64,000 nt of DNA. It comes from Planktothrix rubescens CCAP 1459/22. GTDB taxonomy: Bacteria; Cyanobacteriota; Cyanobacteriia; Cyanobacteriales; Microcoleaceae. Positions 1 to 8,073 of the stretch are shown in pieces. The position numbers and the translations under genes are program-made. Each line of letters begins with the position of its first letter. Positions within the stretch are counted from its first letter, which is position 1. Below the pieces are notes generated by a model, which saw only the letters and a program-made list of their open reading frames with translations, searched no databases and had not been told where the DNA came from. The DNA lies in contig LR882960.1 in assembly GCA_904830895.1 (NCBI GenBank), positions 1-64,000 of the forward strand. The letters run 5' to 3'.

Positions 1-655
1 ATGGGAATAATTGCCTTAATCAATCAGAAGGGGGGGGTCGGGGAAATCTACCTCGTCAGTGCATTTAGCCTATTGGCTTCAGTTCAAACAGAACTATCGG
101 GTGTTGCTGGTAGATGCCGATGCTCAACGGTCAAGTTCCCAATGGGTAGCCGGGATGGGGATTGAACTTGCTTGTCAGGTGATTCAATCCCCAGATGACA
201 TCCTAGAAAAGATTCCCGAATTAGTCAAAGATTACGATTACCTAGTTATTGACGGCCCGGCGAGTCTTTCCGAAGAAACCAGAGCTATTTTATTCCGATG
301 TGATTTAGCCGTAATTCCGGTGCAACCGACGGGTGTTGATTTACGGTCTGCCAGCGATGCCATGCGATTACTCAAACAGGCTCAGTCTGTGCGGGGGGGA
401 TTGCCCAAAGGTTTAGTTTTCCTAAGTCGGGCGGTGAAGAATACCAAACTCAAACAGGAGGCGATCGCCCTTTTATCTCAAATCCCCGATGCTAAATTTT
501 TAAAACCCATCATTCACCAAAAACAAGCCATCGCCGATACTTCCGGTCAATCACTAACTGTTTGGGACTTACCAGGACAAGCCGCCAGTGAAGCTGCTAT
601 CGAATATGACCGATTATTTAAAGCCATCCTCAAACAATTACCAGAGGGAGTATGA
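1..655 (+). pseudogene. parA: ParA-family partition ATPase, frameshifted in the Walker A motif
   Basis: This is a ParA/MinD-type ATPase for plasmid segregation. The ATG at 1 reads MGIIALINQKGGVG and then goes out of frame; from position 59 (GTG) the other frame continues with HLAYWLQF and runs to 655. Removing one G from the four-G run at 40-43 joins the two parts and restores the deviant Walker A KGGVGKST. Downstream, the switch region LLVDADAQ (near residue 20 of the 59-start frame) and VIDGPASLS (Walker B-like) are intact. The gene overlaps the next one by four bases (ATGA), the usual parA-parB coupling. If the extra G is real, the product starting at 59 lacks the phosphate-binding loop and should not hydrolyse ATP. 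A sequencing error in a G-run is an equally good explanation. Confidence 0.8.
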
Positions 656-993
656 ACAATAAAAAACAAACCCGTAAACCCTTGAGTGATGCCTTAGCCC
701 AAGAATTTGTCTATGGAGAAAATTCAACACCGGCGGTAACTCCCAAACTAGAAACCATTGAACTAGAAACCATTGAAATTTCCGAACCCAAAACCCAACC
801 AACACCACAACCAGAAACAACATTTATGGACAGATTACAAGTTCAACCCAAAGAAGGGACAAAACGCTTCACCGTCGATTTACCCGAATCCACCCATCGA
901 AAATTATCAATGTTGGCGGCCAGGACAGGACGAACCAAAGCGGAAATCGTCAGACTCCTATTAGATGAAGCATTAGAGAACGTTCAGGATTAA
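652..993 (+). CDS. Ribbon-helix-helix DNA-binding partner of ParA (ParB/ParG-like)
   Basis: A 113-residue protein with a long acidic, proline- and threonine-rich N-terminal tail (about residues 1-65) and a C-terminal ribbon-helix-helix fold. The fold shows a beta strand KRFTVDLPEST, then helices RKLSMLAARTG and TKAEIVRLLLDEAL. Small RHH proteins directly after parA usually bind the plasmid centromere and repress their own promoter. That role is inferred here from position and the ATGA overlap with parA. The N-terminal tail holds a short duplication (LETIELETIE). No other partition component lies beside it. Confidence 0.75.
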   Translation: MNNKKQTRKPLSDALAQEFVYGENSTPAVTPKLETIELETIEISEPKTQPTPQPETTFMDRLQVQPKEGTKRFTVDLPESTHRKLSMLAARTGRTKAEIVRLLLDEALENVQD

Positions 994-1035
994 TTGTCAT
1001 AAAACTTTACAGCGTGTCCTATTTTGGCGTGTATT

Positions 1036-1082
1036 TCGGCTTTACCCCGTTAACCTATAGGCTACTGTTGTCAGATGGCAAA
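1036..1082. repeat. 47-bp direct repeat, copy A: remnant of a recombinase gene 3' end
   Basis: These 47 bases recur exactly at 8027-8073, where they form the last codons of an intact tyrosine recombinase gene. Similarity is weaker but visible over about 100 bp (roughly 1011-1112 against 8003-8100). On the minus strand copy A reads YLHNPPLEPLPSDNSSL and a stop at 1055-1057; the intact gene reads YVHTPTLERLPSDNSSL. The rest of the 994-1168 gap contains no gene that I can see. Copy A is therefore either a leftover recombinase 3' end or the second attachment site of the element lying between the repeats. Confidence 0.8.
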
Positions 1083-1168
1083 GGTTCCAGGGGTGGGTTG
1101 TGAAGATATGAGCGTAATATCGCATAATTTCGCATTTGGGCGGGGTTGCGATCGCTCCCCCAGATAGA

Positions 1169-4100
1169 TTAGATCGCATCAAGCAAGTCGTAAATAGGAG
1201 CTAATTCATAAAAGAACGCATTCATAGCCCTCTCCATTAGGCAATCTGACCCATGCCCAAAATTATCATCAAGCCATTTAGCTTTCTGTGGGCTTGCTTC
1301 TGCTATAGCTGTTTTCATCCATCCCACCACGTCGTTAAGGTTAGGGGGTCGGTAATAGCCCTCTCTAACATCATTTCTTGAGATATAGGCTCGTTTGGCG
1401 GTTATCCAGGTCGTGTAGTTGGATTGCTTGGCTACAATGTCGGGCCGTCCGGTGGCATCCTCTACTAAAATCAAACCTTCCAAATTTTCGATGTCCGGCG
1501 GCGGTGGTACTAATTTTGGGGGGGCTATTTCTGTTTCTGGTAGTACCACCGATTCAACTATATTATTATACGAGTTTGGTGGTACAACCCCCATTCCCTC
1601 GTTAAATTCAGCCGTTTTTTTGTCCCACGCCTCAAATATCGTGTATCTTTTATCACCAACCCCCACGAATTTGTATTCCCGAATTTTCTTACCGTCCCGT
1701 TTAACTTGAGTTGATTGCAGGGTGAAGCCTAGCGTCGCCCGTAGCAAATCCTGAATAATTCTCATGGCACTCAATTTTGGATTGGGCTTGATTCCTAAAT
1801 AGTCAGAAATATCCTTGGCCCTGATAAGGGTATTTGCGATCGCCACAATTTCAGGGGACTCATTTGTAAAAACTTTGTCGGGGTCAAACAAACCCAAAAT
1901 ATTTAATTCCTGCAAAATTTTCACCTTGGCCGTGATAAATTTTAGATCCTGTAATTGCAGTTGCCCATCCCCATTTTTTTCGGCCGACTCTAAATGCTTA
2001 GTATCTCGCTCCTTTGCTAGTTCAGGATGTAGCAGGTAGTAATGAAGTTTTATTTTAGGTAGCCAACCATCAGCATCCTTTATTACCAGTTCGGGAGTAA
2101 CTTCTACCCCGTAATTTTCTTCTAGGAAATATCGACGCTCCTGATATGTCTCGCTGGCAGTTTTAGCCCGTTTTTCTTTAAGTGCCTTATAGCGCGACTC
2201 GGTTATGGGTTCGGATGCTTTTACCTGTTCACCATCAGCTTGTCTATTATTTTGTCTAATTTCTATGGCTTGATTTTCAGCTTTTTTTTCCTGCGGGGTC
2301 GGAGGTTGTTTCAACAATTGAATTTCAGTTTTTACTCGATGCCCCCCCTGTAACAACAAATTACAAATATTGCTCCTATAATTCCATTGACCGGAATTGA
2401 TCCGCGCTCCCATTGTTGCCCACAGTTCGGTGTGGCGCTCATTGACCTTATCCCCTAGCTCGAAACCGTCTCTATCGGATTTTCCAATCAATTCTAAATT
2501 TTTACGGGTAACTCTATTTTTAGAATCAATAAGACCCCCCGCAAAACTGCACCCATTCCCGATTCTGCCAACTCCAATATTATTCGCCCAAATATGCCAT
2601 TCTGCACTCGAATCTCTGTAGCGGTGCATCATTTGGATAGCGTCATGGGTAGTTATAGCGCCGTAAAAAAGCCCGAACACTGCACCAAAATGTCCTTTTA
2701 AATCAATGCTAACCCCCGTCCCGATTGTCGGAGTTGCGATCACAATATCGTAATCTTTAATAATTGAGTTGATATTTTTGGCACAACAAAAAGCGGGGTG
2801 ATCGGGGTCACTAACCGAGTTACTATCTATTCTTAAAATTCGTTTATCTGGGAATAATTCTTTGAGGTGAGATTCATTATTAATGGCACTCCAAAGCCCT
2901 TTGATTTTCTGAGAATCTTCTACAATTAAAACTTTCATCCCCTGTTTTATTTTTTTTCCAATCTCAAGAAATGTTTTTGTAGGCTTGGTGTCATTGTAGA
3001 TTATTACGTCTCTACTATTGCCTAGATATTCATTAACAATAATAAAAGGCTCTAACCCATCAACACCGGATAATCCCAGTAGATAGTCAATGGAAACATC
3101 CGACAAATCAGCATCCTGAGCTATTATTAAACCCTCTCCATAAGCAATCGCATTCTTAACTAAATATTCAAAATTATTGATAATAATAGAGCGATTTTCG
3201 ATGCAAGTGGAACTGTTCATCATGTGCCATAAAATTTGTTCTACTTCATCCAAAATAATGATAGCATCGCCCCAATCGTCGGGGTTAAATCGGGCTTGAC
3301 TTAATGGATGTAAGCTATCAATACAAAGCCCAAAACCAAATAATTTACCATCAATTGACTCCTTGCAATCTTCAATCCAATTAATTCCAATAGCTTCACA
3401 AATAGCCCGACCTAACTCAATCCGGTGAGTAACTACCAACACCGGGCGACCGGATTCTATAGCTTCTCGAATTAACTCAATTAATGATTGAGTTTTCCCT
3501 GTTCCCTGGGGGGATTTAATAAAACACATCCCTCTAGCTGGGTATGGTAGTTTTCCTAGATATTTTCGATTACAATCGCGACCAAAAAATAGGTTTGGTT
3601 TGTAGCTTAGTTTGTGTCCTTTCTTGAACTGCCAAAATCTATAATCCTTAGCATTGGTAAATAGATCGTCAAAAGCTAATACCCCCCGCTCAAAAATGAA
3701 ATCATCAACACCCTTTTCCGGGCCGGGAAGTTCGATCACTTTAGGGATTGCTTTGGATTTTAGAAGTAACTCGGATAATTTGCTAACCTCTCTATTAACG
3801 GCTGCAATAGTTTTGGGTTTTGGATCACGATCAAAACAGATCGTAATTGTCCGATCCTCTGTAGCAAATTTTGCAATCTCAGGGATTAAGAAGGGTTTGC
3901 ATGGGGCTTTATTATAATCTTTAGTCCTAACCCCCCCGTTGATTCCCGGTAGCCCAATAGCTGCATACCCCGCGCTTAACAGGGATGCTGTTTTTTTGGC
4001 TCCTTCAGTAATAATGATCGGGATATTTTCATCTAATACCCACTGCCAGAAACCACAATCCTCAAATCTTAAATTAAATCTTAAATTAGAACCCCCCATC

Positions 4101-4534
4101 CGTTTACGGTAGGACTGTTCGGCAGTCGCTCCGGCTTTTTTTGCAATCTTCAATCCGTCCCGATAGGTTACTCGCAGGGAGAAAGCGCGTGTCGGTGTTC
4201 CCGGTGGGTGTTCATATTTAATTGTTTTGCCTAAATTATACGGATCTAACCTTGGCTTATCGGGCTTAAAACAGCCCCACAGCATAGAGAGCCAATCGTT
4301 TAAAGGATCAAGGGAGTCACACCACCAACCCCCCGCGATTAAATGTTGTTGGTTGTAAATGCGATTCAATTCTCTTTGGTGAACGTGCTTTGTTCTGCAA
4401 TCTATATCGTCAAGTTTCTGATACATAACCGCTTCAACAGCTTCATCCCCTGACATTGATCGGAAATTCAGATCAATGATTGAATCTGCGATCTTACTAT
4501 TGGTTAATTCCTGATAATGTTTGGAGGTAATCAT
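1169..4534 (-). CDS. Plasmid replication protein, CyRepA1-like (TOPRIM-like primase plus helicase)
   Basis: A 1121-residue protein with the layout of cyanobacterial CyRepA1 plasmid initiators. A DUF3854/TOPRIM-like part occupies about residues 120-290, with ITEGAKK at 175-181 and CFDRDPKP at 233-240. A superfamily 2-like helicase part follows, with Walker A SPQGTGKT at 341-348, Walker B IIILDEVEQ at 425-433, and a later IATPTIGTGVSID motif followed by a QMMHRYRD arginine motif. It probably primes and unwinds DNA at the plasmid origin. The start ATG overlaps the stop of the upstream zinc-ribbon gene (ATGA), so the two are translationally coupled. The upstream GGGGGTGCGAG is a strong ribosome site. 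Family assignment is by motif and layout and has not been checked by search. Confidence 0.8.
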   Translation of the reverse strand: MITSKHYQELTNSKIADSIIDLNFRSMSGDEAVEAVMYQKLDDIDCRTKHVHQRELNRIYNQQHLIAGGWWCDSLDPLNDWLSMLWGCFKPDKPRLDPYNLGKTIKYEHPPGTPTRAFSLRVTYRDGLKIAKKAGATAEQSYRKRMGGSNLRFNLRFEDCGFWQWVLDENIPIIITEGAKKTASLLSAGYAAIGLPGINGGVRTKDYNKAPCKPFLIPEIAKFATEDRTITICFDRDPKPKTIAAVNREVSKLSELLLKSKAIPKVIELPGPEKGVDDFIFERGVLAFDDLFTNAKDYRFWQFKKGHKLSYKPNLFFGRDCNRKYLGKLPYPARGMCFIKSPQGTGKTQSLIELIREAIESGRPVLVVTHRIELGRAICEAIGINWIEDCKESIDGKLFGFGLCIDSLHPLSQARFNPDDWGDAIIILDEVEQILWHMMNSSTCIENRSIIINNFEYLVKNAIAYGEGLIIAQDADLSDVSIDYLLGLSGVDGLEPFIIVNEYLGNSRDVIIYNDTKPTKTFLEIGKKIKQGMKVLIVEDSQKIKGLWSAINNESHLKELFPDKRILRIDSNSVSDPDHPAFCCAKNINSIIKDYDIVIATPTIGTGVSIDLKGHFGAVFGLFYGAITTHDAIQMMHRYRDSSAEWHIWANNIGVGRIGNGCSFAGGLIDSKNRVTRKNLELIGKSDRDGFELGDKVNERHTELWATMGARINSGQWNYRSNICNLLLQGGHRVKTEIQLLKQPPTPQEKKAENQAIEIRQNNRQADGEQVKASEPITESRYKALKEKRAKTASETYQERRYFLEENYGVEVTPELVIKDADGWLPKIKLHYYLLHPELAKERDTKHLESAEKNGDGQLQLQDLKFITAKVKILQELNILGLFDPDKVFTNESPEIVAIANTLIRAKDISDYLGIKPNPKLSAMRIIQDLLRATLGFTLQSTQVKRDGKKIREYKFVGVGDKRYTIFEAWDKKTAEFNEGMGVVPPNSYNNIVESVVLPETEIAPPKLVPPPPDIENLEGLILVEDATGRPDIVAKQSNYTTWITAKRAYISRNDVREGYYRPPNLNDVVGWMKTAIAEASPQKAKWLDDNFGHGSDCLMERAMNAFFYELAPIYDLLDAI

Positions 4535-4890
4535 CTCGCACCCCCTTTAATATCTAAGTTTTGGGGATTGACGGTTAATGATTTACCTTCTATTTTTTCA
4601 AGGGTTTCTAATTGTCGGGGGGATAATTTAAAGGTTTTCCCGTCCCGTTCTGCAATCCTTAAATTTTTGATTAAGTCATTAACAAAGATGGATTCCCAAC
4701 CCCCGACTTTTCCTTTCAATGATTCAAGTCGGATTTTTAGATCCCGATGACGTTCTATATTTTTGGGTGAAGGTAGCCATTTAATAAAGCGATCGCAACC
4801 CGAACAGATAAGTTTTTGGGTGTGAGGTGGTGGCGCGTCAACACACTGAAATTTGATAGAGCCACAGCTAGGACATTGTTGATTATTCAT
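4531..4890 (-). CDS. Small zinc-ribbon protein coupled to the replication gene
   Basis: A 119-residue protein beginning MNNQQCPSCGS. CPSC near residue 6 and CSGC about 20 residues further form a four-cysteine zinc ribbon. The rest is basic and helical. I chose the ATG at 4890 because a purine-rich AAGGGGGACGG stretch precedes it; an in-frame ATG at 4938 would add 16 residues without a good ribosome site. The gene ends inside the start of the CyRepA1-like gene (ATGA overlap), so they form one operon transcribed leftward from the dyad-rich region. A role as DNA-binding helper or regulator of replication is an inference from position; I do not recognise the family. Confidence 0.6.
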   Translation of the reverse strand: MNNQQCPSCGSIKFQCVDAPPPHTQKLICSGCDRFIKWLPSPKNIERHRDLKIRLESLKGKVGGWESIFVNDLIKNLRIAERDGKTFKLSPRQLETLEKIEGKSLTVNPQNLDIKGGAR

Positions 4891-4939
4891 GCCGTCCCCC
4901 TTGAGTCGTTGGGGTGAAGGTGGCGATCGCATTCTCAAA

Positions 4940-5145
4940 ATTTAATCTACATATTCCCGGTGTAGATTGTGTAAATTGTGGGAAGTATGCTATAGTTATA
5001 TAGTTAAAACTTATAACTAATTTATTATTGATAGATCGGAAAACCCATCGACATTTAGCCGAAAAACTTGTATGATTCATAATAACTAAGGGTTTTAAGC
5101 CCGCTAATACTTTTTGAACAGCCGCTTTCTCAAGGCGGTTTTTTT
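4940..5145 (+). ncRNA. Possible antisense RNA over the replication-operon leader
   Basis: This noncoding stretch precedes the leftward replication operon. On the plus strand a TATAGT box near 4992-4997 with a weak -35-like TTGTGG about 17 bases upstream could start a short RNA. A rho-independent-type hairpin (stem 5122-5128 with 5132-5138, then a T run) could end it. Such a transcript would be antisense to the leader of the replication operon, the arrangement of plasmid copy-control RNAs. The promoter is weak and nothing proves transcription. Confidence 0.25.
5121..5145 (+). terminator. Rho-independent-type terminator, plus strand
   Basis: A short GC-rich stem (CCGCTTT pairing with AAGGCGG, one G-U pair, three-base loop) is followed directly by seven T residues. 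It faces away from the replication operon and has no recognisable gene upstream on this strand. Confidence 0.55.
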
Positions 5146-5227
5146 GTTGGGATGACTTCCAACAAAATCTATTAATAAGATACCACATTTTTCTTTTTAA
5201 AGATCAATTGATAGCCAAAATGTCAAG

Positions 5228-5255
5228 ACACATAAACGTATATATGTTTATGTGT
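5228..5255. promoter_or_regulatory. 28-bp dyad, candidate operator or origin element
   Basis: Perfect 10-base arms (ACACATAAAC at 5228-5237 and its complement at 5246-5255) surround an eight-base AT-rich centre that is itself nearly symmetric. It lies about 340 bp upstream of the zinc-ribbon/replication operon, in a region with no convincing gene. Binding of an initiator or repressor is an inference. Confidence 0.5.
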
Positions 5256-5292
5256 GCCTAATTTAACCTTGAGTTTGCTTATCCCGTGTAAT

Positions 5293-5400
5293 TTTTTCTT
5301 GTATTGGCAATACAAGAAAAATCGTTATAGCAGTAGATATACTGCTGTTCCAGTAGTTTCTAGTAGTTTTAGATTACTGCTTGACAAATCTAAAACTACT
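5293..5400. promoter_or_regulatory. Cluster of three inverted repeats, candidate plasmid origin/control region
   Basis: Three separate dyads follow one another. 5293-5306 pairs with 5308-5321 (14-base perfect arms around one base). 5329-5335 pairs with 5340-5346 (AGCAGTA arms). 5362-5374 pairs with 5388-5400 (13-base perfect arms around a 13-base loop). With the 5228-5255 dyad they form a 170-bp structured block between the leftward replication operon and a rightward gene at 5562. Such blocks often hold initiator binding sites or single-strand origins; no function is proven. The nominal reading frame across 5254-5472 has no protein-like features. Confidence 0.5.
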
Positions 5401-5561
5401 GATATGAGTCTATTTTCTTATGATGCCCGTACTAGAAAAATTGTAAGGATTACAGTAATTTGCACAGGGTAAAATTACAATTTAAGTGTGCTATTCTTTG
5501 TCCCTGTTTAGAATAAATTAAAGACTGAGGTGATGAATGAGTAGGAAAGGGGGGGAAACGG

Positions 5562-6221
5562 ATGTTAAAGCTGTTGCAATGCCCTAAATGTCAAATAGCC
5601 ATAGGACGTGAAACGGTTCGGTTTTCCTTGCCGTCGCGTTCTATGGCTTTAGAGTTTGTTGGGTCACAGACTGATTCTATTATCCAGTTCCTTAATAGAT
5701 GGGGATTGAGGGAAGCAGTTGTTACCTACTCAAGTGCTAATGGTGAAAAAAATATCCCTATTCCAGCAACCCTACAAAACGAGGAACCCGCCATGATTAG
5801 AGGTTTAGCAGACGTTCAATGGTTAAGAATTGCCGAGGAACTGTTAAACGAAACCCGTCCGACTTTCCTTGTCAGCATGACTAAACACCAAAATGTCCTG
5901 GTCAATCAAGGGGCTTGTGAGTTAATGGGATGCTCGGCAGAAGAACTATTAAGCCGTGACTTAGCTCCCTTATGGGTTCCCCCTGGTGAACTTAAACCCA
6001 TCAGTTATAGTGTCCAACTTCCCCCACACCTTGCAGAATTTCACAAATTGTTAAGCCAACAATCGGAACTAATAAATCATACTTTTAGCAACTGGAAACC
6101 CGCAGGGGATAACACCGATGCCCATTGGGTTATATGGAATGACGATATTAGATTTGTGGAACTGGACGGCAACCCATATCGACTGATGAGGGTTAACGGT
6201 TTTGATGAAGTGAAAGTTTAG
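5562..6221 (+). CDS. Hypothetical protein with a PAS-like C-terminal region
   Basis: A 219-residue protein with a single N-terminal CPKC knuckle at residues 7-10. A region from about residue 95 resembles a PAS sensor fold: a strand PTFLVSMTKHQNVLVNQGACELMGCSAEELL has the usual PAS order of strand, helix and small-residue turn (shown here only in outline). The C terminus is a strand-rich segment with HWVIWNDDIRFV. No kinase, cyclase or DNA-binding output domain is attached. It is transcribed away from the dyad block and is followed by a strong terminator. The PAS call is tentative; its role on the plasmid is unknown. Confidence 0.55.
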   Translation: MLKLLQCPKCQIAIGRETVRFSLPSRSMALEFVGSQTDSIIQFLNRWGLREAVVTYSSANGEKNIPIPATLQNEEPAMIRGLADVQWLRIAEELLNETRPTFLVSMTKHQNVLVNQGACELMGCSAEELLSRDLAPLWVPPGELKPISYSVQLPPHLAEFHKLLSQQSELINHTFSNWKPAGDNTDAHWVIWNDDIRFVELDGNPYRLMRVNGFDEVKV

Positions 6222-6238
6222 CGATCGCCCCCAAAGCA

Positions 6239-6277
6239 AACCCCCTAATGTAAAAACTAGGGGGTTATGATTTTTTG
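6239..6277 (+). terminator. Rho-independent terminator
   Basis: Nine-base perfect arms (AACCCCCTA at 6239-6247 and TAGGGGGTT at 6258-6266) are followed by a T-rich tail. It ends the 5562-6221 gene. A similar hairpin-plus-GAATGTGTAA module appears near 6980-7032, and a related hairpin sits at 12812-12840. Confidence 0.75.
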
Positions 6278-6322
6278 AATGTGTAAGTTGACAATAAATT
6301 CAAAAAATTAAAGCAAACTGAT

Positions 6323-6864
6323 TTGATGAAAGAATTGCAAGAGCTTGCAGAATTTTGGCTAACTGTGAAAGAAGGCGAATCAAAATTTCAGGAGCGAGAA
6401 TTTATTTCTCGCCAGTCGTTTAAATATCTTCATTGCCTTAATCATTACCCGAACGAATACTGGAAATATGTTACAAGTGCATATTTTTTCAAAAATAAAG
6501 ATTCGGATTCGTTTTATACAAGTTTTTCTGAATATCTCGCAACTTTGGTTTCATTTCTGTTTTCCGAGTTTGTTCAGAAGCCAACCGTAAATGCAATAAA
6601 GGACTCATGCTACCAATTTTGCATTGATATTTTTGAAGGAAAGCCGCTTACAATAACTTCTTCAATTTCTTCAGAATTTTCGATGCTGGTAATGGTTATT
6701 TCGGACAAAAGAAAAATAAATATAAGGACTCACCCATTGCTAATGTTAATGATCTTTCAAAATACCCAAGTGATGATTGGGTAAAGACCGACATTGAAGC
6801 AAGAGAAAAATTATTTTTAGAATCAATTGTGGGTTTCTTTCATTCCAATTTGCATAAAAAATAA
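6323..6864 (+). pseudogene. Hypothetical protein gene with a single frameshift
   Basis: The first frame (6323 to 6784) reads sensibly up to about 6675, then turns into unlikely sequence. The adjacent frame continues from there with DAGNGYFGQKKNKYKDSP, then DWVKTDIEAREKLFLES, and stops at 6862-6864. Adding one T to the four-T run near 6680 would join both halves into a protein of about 180 residues. I do not recognise the family. It is rich in aromatic residues and has no signal peptide. The shift sits in a homopolymer, so decay and sequencing error are both possible. Confidence 0.5.
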
Positions 6865-7304
6865 GTTCAAGATGCCGTAAAATGGCGAAGCTGACACGAA
6901 CCGCAAAGTAGCAAGTTAAACTCCTTCTGTGTAAGGATTTCAACCCTTAGTCGGGTTTGTCCTTTTTGAGCGATCGCACCAATAAAACCCCAAAGCCAAA
7001 AGCCTAGTGGGTTTGATTTTGTGAATGTGTAAACGTTATGAGGTAAGGATTTGAGCGTTTAAGTTTACGATAATTCAGCTTATCTTATTTACAAAACTTT
7101 ACAAGGCTGCACCTGGTGACACGAACCTTCTATTTCCGCCTATAAGCAAATGGCATCGACAAAACCTGTGCGATCGCTAAACGCATCTGTGCTTCAGTAG
7201 GAGCAACATCAAAGCGAGGGGATATCGAACGGCTTAAGGTTGTGATCATTATTTTAAACTTCAAACTGAGTCTTTTTAAAGGAGTAAAATTAAAGGAGTA
7301 AAAT

Positions 7305-7640
7305 TTACCAGTCTTCCGGCCCTTGAGCTACAAAACGTTTGGCACGTTCTCGTTTTTCCTCTTCTGTTAAATCGTCGTAGCTTTTCTTGGGGTATTTCTT
7401 AGCCATTCTGTCATCAAAGTCTTTCAGTGACTCCCCTTCCCCCAAAACATCCTCATCTTCAGCCACAACAGCAGGAGGAACGGTTTTTATTTTCTTCTGT
7501 CCTTCTGAAGCTTTTTTAGCCTTCCTTGAAGCACCAGAGGAGGCAGCAGAGCATCCCCCTTGTAGTTCTAGGCGATCTATCTCGTCCATCTCAGCACGAA
7601 TTTCCTCATCAGTTAACTCTTTCTTAGTCATTACATTCAT
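7305..7640 (-). CDS. Small charged hypothetical protein
   Basis: A 111-residue, highly charged protein. An acidic helix (ELTDEEIRAEMDEIDRLE) comes first, then a short small-residue linker with lysine clusters, an acidic middle, and a C-terminal segment KSYDDLTEEEKRERAKRFV. It has no membrane segment, cysteine pair or known motif and is probably largely helical or disordered. The segment on either side is repeat-rich and gene-poor. Function unknown. Confidence 0.5.
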   Translation of the reverse strand: MNVMTKKELTDEEIRAEMDEIDRLELQGGCSAASSGASRKAKKASEGQKKIKTVPPAVVAEDEDVLGEGESLKDFDDRMAKKYPKKSYDDLTEEEKRERAKRFVAQGPEDW

Positions 7641-7664
7641 TATTTGTAATTTACTATGTTTACA

Positions 7665-7832
7665 TCAATATCTTAACATCTTAATTTGACTTCGCTCCTT
7701 CATAATATAAACTGGTCTTTGAATTACCGTTCTTGACATAAAAAAATCCTTGAACATCCCCGTTTGCAACATCACCAGCGTACTTGCCACCACTTCTGAT
7801 TTAGAGGCTCCGGTTTTCTCAATATGTTCAGT
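7665..7832 (-). pseudogene. Remnant of a small ribbon-helix-helix-like gene
   Basis: On the minus strand, just after a stop at 7833-7835, an open frame reads TEHIEKTGASKSEVVASTL and goes on to a stop at 7665-7667. The IEKTGASKSEVVASTL pattern resembles the second helix of ribbon-helix-helix antitoxin or partition proteins. The stretch has no start codon of its own before this helix and no first strand, so I read it as a decayed fragment. Confidence is low because only one helix is diagnostic. Confidence 0.25.
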
Positions 7833-7937
7833 TTAGGGGGATGCCTTACCTTTCTCTACAGTATTTTTACTAAAGTTATTAGTGAGATGGTTTTTAGCTT
7901 GGTACTTTAAGGCGAAATGGCGAAGCTGTTACCAAGT

Positions 7938-7994
7938 GCAAAGTAGCAATTTAAAGCCCCTCTGTGTAAAGGTTACAGCGATTAGTCGTAATAA
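7938..7994. repeat. 57-bp repeat, copy near the recombinase (inverted copy at 31564-31620)
   Basis: This stretch matches the reverse complement of 31564-31620 at 56 of 57 positions by eye. A more diverged direct copy lies around 6899-6945, where GCAAAGTAGCAA and TCTGTGTAAGG are kept. All copies lie between genes. They mark either a small dispersed element or the edges of a rearranged plasmid segment. Confidence 0.7.
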
Positions 7995-8026
7995 GTCGTT
8001 ACATCATGTCCTATTTGGCGCGGATC

Positions 8027-8073
8027 TCGGCTTTACCCCGTTAACCTATAGGCTACTGTTGTCAGATGGCAAA
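8027..8073. repeat. 47-bp direct repeat, copy B: 3' end of the recombinase gene
   Basis: Identical to 1036-1082. It overlaps the last codons and stop of the tyrosine recombinase gene, a place where integrative elements sometimes carry their attachment site. Together the copies bound about 7 kb holding the first replication gene. Confidence 0.75.

Noticed and set aside
4883-5188. Minus-strand frame of 101 codons across the replication leader
   Set aside because: No ribosome site or protein-like pattern; it crosses the terminator hairpin and the better-supported zinc-ribbon start.
5254-5472. Plus-strand frame of 72 codons
   Set aside because: It lies on the dyad cluster, and its residues reflect the inverted repeats.
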